The translations under genes and the position numbers were made by a program. A stretch of DNA of 64,000 bases from Fen-183 sp036504335 (GTDB lineage: Bacteria > Acidobacteriota > Thermoanaerobaculia > UBA5066): contig DASXVJ010000001.1 of NCBI GenBank assembly GCA_036504335.1, positions 1 through 64,000 on the forward strand, given 5' to 3'. The notes beneath the pieces were generated by a model. It was not told where the DNA came from, did not search any database, and worked only from the letters and a program-made list of their open reading frames with translations. Numbering within the stretch: the stretch's first letter is position 1; each line of letters starts with the position of its first letter. Shown piece by piece: positions 58,787 to 64,000 of the stretch.

Positions 58787-59572
58787 TCACGGCTCGAACA
58801 CGACGCGAACGACGCCGCCGATCGACGCCGGCTCGCCGCTCCGTAGCCCGGGCGACCACGGGGCCCCGAGGCCGACGTCCACGGGAGCGCTGAAGAGCGG
58901 CACGGTGAAGACCACCTGAGGGACGAAGGAGAGCGGCGCTCCCGCGCCCACGTTCGCGTTGACCTCGAGTCCGGCGAACCCGCGCAGAGCCGAACCGCCG
59001 AACGTGCGGAGCGCGGCGAGGTGAACGAAAAGCGACGCGCCGCCCCCGAAGGCGGCGCCCATGCCCGCGCGCAACGTGAGAGGCCCGGAGCGCAGCGCGG
59101 CGCGGAGACCAGCGGAGTAGGGGTGCGGGAGCTCCAGAGGGCCTTCCGCCCGTTCCTCGTCGTCCCCGCCGAAGCGCGCCGTCGCCTCCGCCTGCACGTG
59201 GAAGTCGCGCGCGAGGTCGTGGCCGAGCGACCACGCGAGGCCGGCCCGGACCTGGCCGAGCGTTGGTTCGTCCGACGCGGTGCGGCTGACGGCGGCTTCG
59301 ACGGCGAGCCCGAGGTGCCGTGTCGCGCGCCATTCAGCTTCGACGCCGAGCCCGCTCGTCGTCTCGCCCGTGGAGTGCCTGAGAAGCAACGCCTCGACGT
59401 CGAACTCGAGCTCACCCGCTTGTGTGCCGTCGATGTTCGTGATGCTCTCGGCGATCAGCGGCTCGGGAAGGGGCGGCCTACGTTCCCCGGAAACTCCGTC
59501 GGCGCCGAGCGCCCGCGCGGCCATGAGGGCGAGCGGCAGCAGCGCGGCGGACCCGGCCCTCAGGCAGCGCAT
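58787..59572 (-). CDS. Outer-membrane beta-barrel-like protein
   Basis: A 261-residue exported protein (signal peptide LPLALMAARALGA). The mature sequence is made of alternating amphipathic strands: ELEFDVEALLLRHSTGETTS, VEAEWRATRHLGLAVEAAVS, AGLAWSLGHDLARDFHVQAE, ending in GGVVRVVFEP, whose final aromatic residue suits barrel insertion. It resembles small transporter-like barrel proteins found beside metal-efflux genes. It begins 66 nt after the CsoR-type gene and is probably the last gene of the metal operon. A GTG directly before the ATG is an alternative start. Confidence 0.6.
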   Translation of the reverse strand: MRCLRAGSAALLPLALMAARALGADGVSGERRPPLPEPLIAESITNIDGTQAGELEFDVEALLLRHSTGETTSGLGVEAEWRATRHLGLAVEAAVSRTASDEPTLGQVRAGLAWSLGHDLARDFHVQAEATARFGGDDEERAEGPLELPHPYSAGLRAALRSGPLTLRAGMGAAFGGGASLFVHLAALRTFGGSALRGFAGLEVNANVGAGAPLSFVPQVVFTVPLFSAPVDVGLGAPWSPGLRSGEPASIGGVVRVVFEP

Positions 59573-59638
59573 CACCGGCGGAGGGTACCAGCGGAAGGAC
59601 GGGCTGCCTGACGGCGCACAGACCCTTTTCGCGTCACC

Positions 59639-59950
59639 TCAAGACGACTTGAGGACCGTCGCGAGGGCTTTCGTCACGCGACGCAGCCGCTCGTCAGCGT
59701 CGCCCGTCATGCACGATTCGACGCACGTCCGAAGCTCCTGCTCGACGAGCGTCGCCGCCGTCTGGTTCAGGGCAGCCTTCACCGCGCTGAGTTGAACCAG
59801 AATCTCGTCCGCGCACCGGTGATCGAGAACCATCTGTCGCACGCTCCTCAGGTGGCCCTCCGCGCGTGCGATCCGGTCTGCGAGTGCCTTCTGCGCCTCC
59901 GGGGTCAGATACTCCGCCCGTCTCTTCGCAGGTCTCGTTCTTGCCGTCAT
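59639..59950 (-). CDS. CsoR/RcnR/FrmR-family metal-sensing repressor
   Basis: A 103-residue all-helical DUF156 repressor. AEYLTPEAQKALADRIARAE and GHLRSVRQMVLDHRCADEIL are the first helices, with Cys46 at the usual first ligand position; LEVEQELRTC-like VEQELRTCVESC gives Cys76 and Cys80. The His of the Cu(I) triad (EHLRTC in CsoR) is replaced (QELRTC), so the inducer cannot be assigned. Such proteins bind G/C-tract palindromes and release DNA on metal binding; two fit sites lie at 61172-61203. Its ATG overlaps the stop of the upstream gene (ATGA). Confidence 0.85.
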   Translation of the reverse strand: MTARTRPAKRRAEYLTPEAQKALADRIARAEGHLRSVRQMVLDHRCADEILVQLSAVKAALNQTAATLVEQELRTCVESCMTGDADERLRRVTKALATVLKSS

Positions 59951-60441
59951 CGCTCCTCCGCACGCGCCGCCGGGGCGCCCGCGATCACGTTGCGCTCCAA
60001 CTTCGAGACGTCTCCGAGGCAGCACGAGCCTTTCGGGTTCTTGACTTCGCACGCGCACCGTCCCGCCTTCACCTCGCGAGCGATGTCGTCGGATGCTGCA
60101 TGGGGCATCCTCAGCTCCGCCGCGGCTCGGATCGCCGCCGTCGTGTAGTCGAAGCAATAGCAGACCGGGACGCGCTCGTCTTCCGGGTGCTTGCTGTGCA
60201 CGCGCACGGTCAGGAGGTCTTCCTCGAATCGAACCGGCACGGCGTCATCGAAATAGACGACCGGGCAGTCTCGGGTCGCACAGAAACGGGGGAACGCCGG
60301 CACGCCACGCCGCAGGCCCTCTGCCGTCAGGAGGGCTTTCAGCGTGACCGGGTCGACCCGCGCGCCCCTTGCGCCGCAGCCCGGACACGTGCCGTCCGAG
60401 CCCTCCGCGAGCGCGTTGCCCGTGGCGCAGCAGTCGCTCAC
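59947..60441 (-). CDS. CopZ-like Fe-S/zinc domain protein
   Basis: A 164-residue cytoplasmic protein, rich in Cys: SDCCATG and CPGCGARG at the N-terminus, FCATRDCPVVYF, VCYCFDYT and the C-terminal CACEVKNPKGSCCLG. This is the pattern of the N-terminal zinc plus [2Fe-2S] domain of the Archaeoglobus-type CopZ copper chaperone, here without its HMA domain; the HMA domain is the next gene upstream. It may reduce or hand over metal ions. The GTG start overlaps the MerP-like gene (GTGA). Confidence 0.78.
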   Translation of the reverse strand: MSDCCATGNALAEGSDGTCPGCGARGARVDPVTLKALLTAEGLRRGVPAFPRFCATRDCPVVYFDDAVPVRFEEDLLTVRVHSKHPEDERVPVCYCFDYTTAAIRAAAELRMPHAASDDIAREVKAGRCACEVKNPKGSCCLGDVSKLERNVIAGAPAARAEER

Positions 60442-60770
60442 TTCTTCGTCTCCTCCCGCGAGACCCCGACCTTCGCCTTGTACGGGAGCCTGGCGTTGAT
60501 GGCGTCGGCCATCTTTTGTGGTGTGACCTTCGCCGGGTCGTAGGCGACGAGCGCCTTCTTTTCGGTGAAAGAGATCTTCGCCTCTGTCACGCCATCGAGT
60601 CGTTTCAGGACGACGCGCACCGACGCGGCGCACGCGCCGCACGTCATCCCCTGGATGTCCAGCGTGGCGGTCTTTCCGTCGTCCGCCAAGGCGCAAACCG
60701 GCCCGCCGAGGAGCGCCAGCGCCGAGATCGTCGAGACGGCGAGACCGAACTTTCGAAACGTCTTCTCCAT
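60438..60770 (-). CDS. merP: MerP-like periplasmic heavy-metal-binding protein
   Basis: A 110-residue protein: signal peptide (AVSTISALALLGGPVCALA) and one HMA domain with the metal-binding GMTCGACAAS motif (LDIQGMTCGACAASVRVVLK, ALVAYDPAKVTPQKMADAIN). MerP scavenges Hg(II) in the periplasm and passes it to MerT. Here Cu(I) is an equally possible ligand given the neighbours. It lies 22 nt after merT, and its stop overlaps the CopZ-like gene. Confidence 0.82.
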   Translation of the reverse strand: MEKTFRKFGLAVSTISALALLGGPVCALADDGKTATLDIQGMTCGACAASVRVVLKRLDGVTEAKISFTEKKALVAYDPAKVTPQKMADAINARLPYKAKVGVSREETKK

Positions 60771-60792
60771 CGAGATCTCCTCTCGTCGCGCC

Positions 60793-61164
60793 TCAGCCCC
60801 AGAGCCAGCTCGACCACGTCGGAAACGTGAGGACGAGGAGAACGATCACCGTCACGACCCAGAGGACGATTCGGTTGAGCCTGGAGATGCGATCGGACCC
60901 CGCCTCCTCGCAAAGCGAACCCGGCGAGCACACCGCCGCAGGCCTTGGCCGATACGTGAGGTAGAACGCCCCGGCGAGGAGCACGACGGTCACGGCGACG
61001 AAATATGGCCGATCGCTCTCGTACTTCACGAACGCGCCCAGACTGGTCAGGCCGAGGAAGGCCGCCGCGATGGGCCCGATACAACAGATCGACGCGCCCA
61101 CCGCCGAGGCGAGAGCCGCCACGAGACCCACCTTCCGGAAGCGGCTGCCGTCTGGAACCGCCAT
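60793..61164 (-). CDS. merT: MerT-like inner-membrane metal transporter
   Basis: A 123-residue protein with three transmembrane segments. Cys27-Cys28 in the first (ASAVGASICCIGPIAAAFLG) and the loop pair CSPGSLC match MerT, which imports Hg(II) received from MerP. The third segment is IVLWVVTVIVLLVLTF. The Shine-Dalgarno (GGGAGGAT) lies inside the proximal operator (61172-61187). No merA reductase or MerR regulator is present. Confidence 0.85.
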   Translation of the reverse strand: MAVPDGSRFRKVGLVAALASAVGASICCIGPIAAAFLGLTSLGAFVKYESDRPYFVAVTVVLLAGAFYLTYRPRPAAVCSPGSLCEEAGSDRISRLNRIVLWVVTVIVLLVLTFPTWSSWLWG

Positions 61165-61171
61165 CTGAACG

Positions 61172-61203
61172 ATCCTCCCAGGGGGATATCCCCCAGGGGG
61201 GAT
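61172..61203 (-). promoter_or_regulatory. Tandem CsoR-type operators before merT
   Basis: Two 16-bp imperfect palindromes adjoin: ATCCTCCCAGGGGGAT (61172-61187) and ATCCCCCAGGGGGGAT (61188-61203), written on the plus strand. Both have the A/T-flanked C-tract/G-tract form of CsoR/RcnR-family sites. The proximal one contains the merT Shine-Dalgarno; the distal one touches the -10 element. Confidence 0.7.
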
Positions 61204-61231
61204 GATGACGGGGTCCGCCCTCTGAAGTCAA
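61202..61231 (-). promoter_or_regulatory. Promoter of the metal operon
   Basis: On the minus strand TTGACT (61231-61226, 5 of 6 match) is followed after 18 nt by CATCAT (61207-61202). The predicted start near 61194 lies within the distal operator, so a bound repressor would block polymerase. The normal spacing argues against MerR-type activation, which needs 19-20 nt. Confidence 0.5.
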
Positions 61232-61347
61232 CAGGATCAATCCAGAGATCTCGCGTGCGCTACGGAGCCGCGAGCAACCCTCCGAGCGTCCCCATGAGCT
61301 GCCCGATCCTCGCGATCGGGTAGCTCGCGTTTGCAAGCGCCGGGAAA

Positions 61348-61425
61348 TGGCCTGCCCGGGGAGATTCGAACTCCCGACCCTCGGCTTAGAAGGCCGATGC
61401 TCTTATCCAGCTGAGCTACGGGCAG
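61348..61425 (-). tRNA. tRNA-Arg (anticodon TCT)
   Basis: Acceptor CTGCCCG / CGGGCAG with discriminator G and encoded CCA. D arm GTAGCTCAGCTGGATAAGAG, anticodon arm TCGGC-CTTCTAA-GCCGA (anticodon TCT, codon AGA) and T loop TTCGAAT. It stands alone between the metal cluster and the SDR gene. Confidence 0.96.
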
Positions 61426-61474
61426 GTGCGGTGCCTGCGAAGCGAAATTACTGTAGCACCGAGCATCGGCTAAG

Positions 61475-61550
61475 CTCGGCCCGGGAGCTCGTCAAGGACG
61501 TCACGAAGGCCGTCCGCAAAGACCTGAAGGCCAAGGGCCTCATCGACTAG
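61475..61550 (+). pseudogene. 3' stub of an unidentified gene
   Basis: Twenty-four codons before a TAG read SARELVKDVTKAVRKDLKAK, then GLID, a charged helical C-terminus with the codon bias of a real gene. The upstream sequence in this frame is only the antisense of tRNA-Arg. It looks like the tail of a gene whose body has been lost; I cannot name it. Confidence 0.3.
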
Positions 61551-61573
61551 CGACGGGCCGCTCCGGCCGATTC

Positions 61574-62314
61574 CTACGTTCGAATCGCGACGGACGTTCC
61601 GCCCCACACGTCGAGCACGGCGCCCGAGATCGTTGCCGCGGCGGGCGAGACGAGGAAGAGCACCGCCTCGGCCACGTCGCCCGCGTGAAGCTTCTCCTTC
61701 AGGGGCTCGGCGTGGGCCGGCGGGTCGAGGTCGAGGTTCTTGTTGTCGGTCGCGCCGGGGCTCACGGCGTTCACGGTGACGCCGACGCCGCGCACCTCGG
61801 CCGCGAGGGCCTTCGTGAGCCCGACGAGCCCGAACTTCGCCGCGCAATGCGCGACGACGTTCGCCTCGCCCACGGAGCCGTGGATCGACGCGACGTTCAC
61901 GACCCGGCCGCGCCCCGAAGCCGAGAGCGCCGGGAGCGCCGCCCTGGTGAGCAGGTAGCTCGCCTTGAGGTTCGTGTCGAGGATCCGGTCCCAGTCGTCC
62001 TCCTCGAGCTTCGCGAAGGCCCGCCACACGAAGACGCCTGCGTTGTTCACGACGACGTCGATGCGCTGCGTCGCCTCGAGCGTCTTCGCCACGAGGGCCT
62101 CGACGGCCGCCCGGGACGTCACGTCCGTGGGGAGCGCCAGGGCGCGCCCGCCGCGGGAGCGGACCTCGGTCGCCGTTCGTTCGACTTCGTCGGCGGAGCG
62201 CGACGCGAGGGCGACCGTCGCCCCTTCGCGCGCGAGGGCGAGGGCGATCGCGCGCCCGATCCCGCGCCCGGCGCCCGTCACGATCGCCGTCTGACCTTCG
62301 AGAAAGAGGGGCAT
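61574..62314 (-). CDS. Short-chain dehydrogenase/reductase family protein, catalytic Tyr replaced
   Basis: A 246-residue SDR of FabG-like build. The cofactor loop TGAGRGIGRAIALALAREG (residues 13-31), NNAG (90-93), Ser143 in VNVASIHGS and Lys160 are kept. The catalytic Tyr of YxxxK is His156 (VVAHCAAKFGL; codon CAT, one transition from TAT). The C-terminus (AVSPGATDNKNLDLDPPAHA ... GAVLDVWGGTSV) is normal. Reduction of 3-oxo substrates by the usual proton relay would be impaired. Function is uncertain; it could bind but not turn over its substrate. Confidence 0.82.
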   Translation of the reverse strand: MPLFLEGQTAIVTGAGRGIGRAIALALAREGATVALASRSADEVERTATEVRSRGGRALALPTDVTSRAAVEALVAKTLEATQRIDVVVNNAGVFVWRAFAKLEEDDWDRILDTNLKASYLLTRAALPALSASGRGRVVNVASIHGSVGEANVVAHCAAKFGLVGLTKALAAEVRGVGVTVNAVSPGATDNKNLDLDPPAHAEPLKEKLHAGDVAEAVLFLVSPAAATISGAVLDVWGGTSVAIRT

Positions 62315-62347
62315 GGCGAAAGGTTAGCAGGCCCCTAGAATCCGGTC

Positions 62348-63223
62348 ATGAGACGTCGTTTCGCGTGCGTGCTTCTCGCGCTTCTCGCCGCCGCCCCGGC
62401 GGCGCGGGCCGCGCGGCGCGACGAACGCGTGCCCACGCGAAACATGCCGGGACCGGTCCCCGTCGCCGTCGCGACGCCGCCCTCGTACGACGCGGCGCCC
62501 CTCCGCCGGTATCCGGTTCTCTACTTCCTCCACGACGGGCAGGGCGACGAGGCGGTGCTCTTCCGGCAGGGCGTGATGGACGCGCTCGACGCGGCGATGC
62601 GCGCCGGGCGGATCCCCGAGATGATCGTCGTCTGTCCGCGCGGCTCCGGCACCTGGTGGGTGGACGCGCAGGGCGGAGCCCGCCGGATGGCCGCGTTCCT
62701 CACGGACGACCTCGTCCCGTTCGTGGATCAGGCGTATCGCACGCGCGCCGTGCGCGCCGGCCGCCTCGTGGCGGGCATCTCGATGGGCGGCTACGGCGCC
62801 CTGCGCTGGGCCCTCGAGAAGCCCGTGCTCTTCACCGCGGCGGGGGGCCTCTCGCCCGCGATCCAGCAGCTCTGCGTCCCCTCCGTCGCCGCGCTCCCTT
62901 TCTTCCTCAGGCCGTCTCTCGAGGCCGTCTTCGGCGCGGATCCCGTGGCGAACGTCCTCCGCCGGAACGACCTCTACCAGATGCTCCTCGACGATCCCTC
63001 GCTCGCCGCGCGCGCCCCGTTTCTCCTCGTACGGTGCGGCACGGAGGACAAATACCGCCTGGCGGAGCTCGCGGGGTTCTTCGGCCGCTTCGCCTCCGCC
63101 GTCGGTGCGGCCCACGAGGTCCGGCTCGAAACCGGGGTTCACGACTGGCCGTACTGGAGACGCGTGTTTCCCGACTTCGCCGCCGCCCTCGCCGCGCGCC
63201 TGCCTTCCGGGGAGGGGCCGTGA
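62348..63223 (+). CDS. Secreted esterase family protein (alpha/beta hydrolase)
   Basis: A 291-residue exported protein: signal peptide (ACVLLALLAAAPAARA), then an alpha/beta-hydrolase fold of the esterase D/feruloyl esterase-like family. RRYPVLYFLHDGQGDEAVLF, the nucleophile elbow GISMGGYGA and the final His in GVHDWPYWRRVFPDF are visible; the acid is probably the Asp of GTEDKY. It would hydrolyse esters outside the cytoplasm. Its stop overlaps the next gene's GTG (GTGA). Confidence 0.82.
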   Translation: MRRRFACVLLALLAAAPAARAARRDERVPTRNMPGPVPVAVATPPSYDAAPLRRYPVLYFLHDGQGDEAVLFRQGVMDALDAAMRAGRIPEMIVVCPRGSGTWWVDAQGGARRMAAFLTDDLVPFVDQAYRTRAVRAGRLVAGISMGGYGALRWALEKPVLFTAAGGLSPAIQQLCVPSVAALPFFLRPSLEAVFGADPVANVLRRNDLYQMLLDDPSLAARAPFLLVRCGTEDKYRLAELAGFFGRFASAVGAAHEVRLETGVHDWPYWRRVFPDFAAALAARLPSGEGP

Positions 63224-63924
63224 GCGCCGCCCGCGAGCCGCGCCCGCGGCTCGTCCTCTTCGACATCGACGGGACGCTGCTCTCGGGCGGCCGGGCCGCG
63301 CGCACGGTCTTCGCCGGCGCGCTGACGGAAGTCTTCGGGACGTGCGGCGACGTCGAGACGTTCGCGTTCGAAGGCAAGCTCGACCCGATGATCGTGCGGG
63401 AGCTCCTCCTCGCCGCGGGCGTCCCGGAGGAGACCGTGCTGCGCCGGCGCGCCGAGGCGCTCGCGCTCTATCTCGACCGCCTCGAGGCGGCCCTCGCCGC
63501 GGAGCGGCCGGTCCTCAAGCCCGGCGCCCTTGCCGTCGTCGACGGCGTCGCGCGCTCCGGCTGCGCCGTTCCGGCCCTCCTGACGGGGAACGTGGAGCGC
63601 GGCGCGCACATCAAGCTCTCGGCCGTCGGCCTCTGGACCCGGTTCGCGTTCGGGGCGTTCGGCGACGAGGCGCCGCGCCGCGAGGATCTCGGCCCCGTGG
63701 CTCTCGAGAAGGCCCGCCGTCTCGGCCACGCGTTCACGGGATCCGACTGCGTCGTCGTCGGCGACGCGCCGCAGGACGTCGCGTGCGCCCTCGCGATCGG
63801 GGCGCGGATCGTCGCCGTCGCGACGGGCAAGACCCCCGCGGAGACGCTCGAGCGTGCCGGCGCCCACGTCGTCCTCCCCGACCTCTCCGACACGTCCCGC
63901 GCCCTGGAGGCCATCCTTGGTTGA
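63220..63924 (+). CDS. HAD-superfamily phosphatase (phosphoglycolate phosphatase-like)
   Basis: A 234-residue cytoplasmic hydrolase. Motif I is LVLFDIDGTLL with the nucleophile Asp, motif II is VPALLTGN, motif III Lys is in VALEKARRLG and motif IV is CVVVGDAPQDVACA. The cap domain is helical (C1 type). It resembles phosphoglycolate phosphatase and beta-phosphoglucomutase-like proteins; the substrate is unknown. GTG start overlapping the esterase stop. Confidence 0.87.
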   Translation: MSAAREPRPRLVLFDIDGTLLSGGRAARTVFAGALTEVFGTCGDVETFAFEGKLDPMIVRELLLAAGVPEETVLRRRAEALALYLDRLEAALAAERPVLKPGALAVVDGVARSGCAVPALLTGNVERGAHIKLSAVGLWTRFAFGAFGDEAPRREDLGPVALEKARRLGHAFTGSDCVVVGDAPQDVACALAIGARIVAVATGKTPAETLERAGAHVVLPDLSDTSRALEAILG

Positions 63925-64000
63925 AGCCGGCGTCCGCCCTGCGGTTGCCGCCGCGCTCGTCCTCGCGGCCCTCGCCGCAACAGGGTGCGCGTTCGCCGCC
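63917..64000 (+). CDS. Lipoprotein, 5' end only
   Basis: An open frame beginning with TTG inside the HAD gene's last codons gives a signal sequence (VAAALVLAALAATGC) with a lipobox ending in Cys24. The protein is cut off by the window edge. The overlap with the HAD gene fits the coupled arrangement of the two preceding genes. Confidence 0.5.
   Translation, partial: MVEAGVRPAVAAALVLAALAATGCAFAA

Noticed and set aside
61172..61203. MerR-type operator before merT
   Set aside because: The palindromes are C/G-tract sites, the promoter spacing is normal (18 nt), and the operon encodes a CsoR-family protein, not MerR.
61347..61550. A 67-codon open frame across the tRNA-Arg(TCT) gene
   Set aside because: Its first two thirds are the antisense of the tRNA (a common false call). 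Only the last 24 codons look like real coding sequence and are listed as a stub.
1..64000. CRISPR arrays, prophage or insertion sequences
   Set aside because: No regularly spaced repeats, cas genes, transposase, integrase or phage structural genes were seen; the three tRNA genes have no integrase beside them.

Overview
This window comes from a high-GC, Gram-negative bacterium. Nearly every gene uses GC-ending codons, GTG and TTG starts are common, and many products carry signal peptides, lipoboxes or outer-membrane (OmpA, beta-barrel) domains. The gene mix (S46 dipeptidyl-peptidase, FecR-domain protein ahead of mreB, BNR-repeat sortilin-like protein, small secreted proteins of unknown function) looks like Acidobacteriota, perhaps the Thermoanaerobaculia. 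No rRNA or other decisive marker is present, so this is inference. It reads as ordinary chromosome: no prophage, insertion sequence or CRISPR array was seen. All three tRNA genes encode their CCA ends.

Layout. 1-1190: remnants of a GAF-domain gene and a metallo-beta-lactamase-fold gene, both with pieces missing. 1191-6524: cytochrome c, gap, a GT39-like membrane glycosyltransferase, a DEAD-box helicase and a cyclase-family hydrolase. 6620-8899: an SPFH/GYF_2 protein paired with a membrane zinc-ribbon protein. 8916-15088 (minus): a lipoprotein, a truncated DUF456 gene, a secreted alpha-galactosidase and a secreted S46 peptidase. 15233-18498: nadC-nadB, then a VapBC toxin-antitoxin pair. 18521-23149 (minus): ppiD-ruvA-ruvB-lipid kinase. 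23333-31789: the cell-shape operon fecR-like, mreB, mreC, mreD, mrdA, rodA, then an RNase E/G gene. 31790-37844: a sigma-54-like promoter with a possible small RNA, an MFS transporter, lon, an aminotransferase, a CoA-binding protein and a TerB-like protein. 37953-41241: tRNA-Arg(CCG), tRNA-His, then pheA-aroF-thioesterase with overlapping starts and stops. 41294-47060 (minus): BNR-repeat protein, MFS transporter, a decayed and an intact endonuclease/exonuclease/phosphatase gene. 47237-57703: tryptophanase, a serine hydrolase, a monohaem cytochrome, a FAD oxidoreductase, malic enzyme, cell-envelope proteins and a fatty-acid hydroxylase. 57714-61164 (minus): a metal-handling cluster. 61348-64000: tRNA-Arg(TCT), an SDR protein, an esterase, a HAD phosphatase and a cut-off lipoprotein.

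Themes. The window covers peptidoglycan elongation and shape, Holliday-junction processing, NAD synthesis, aromatic amino-acid synthesis, and peptide and amino-acid breakdown (DPP7-like peptidase, tryptophanase, DAO-family oxidase, aminotransferase, malic enzyme). The most interesting unit is the metal cluster. A MerT/MerP-type pair, a CopZ-like Fe-S domain protein and a CsoR-family repressor lie behind two adjoining 16-bp G/C-tract operators, next to a methionine-rich secreted protein and an outer-membrane protein.

Other signals: a 16-bp palindrome (TGAAGCA-N2-TGCTTCA) that recurs in several intergenic regions; a sigma-54-like promoter feeding a roughly 50-nt terminated transcript with an anti-Shine-Dalgarno stretch; and a repeated pattern of genes with internal or 5' segments missing, which is either genuine decay or an assembly fault.
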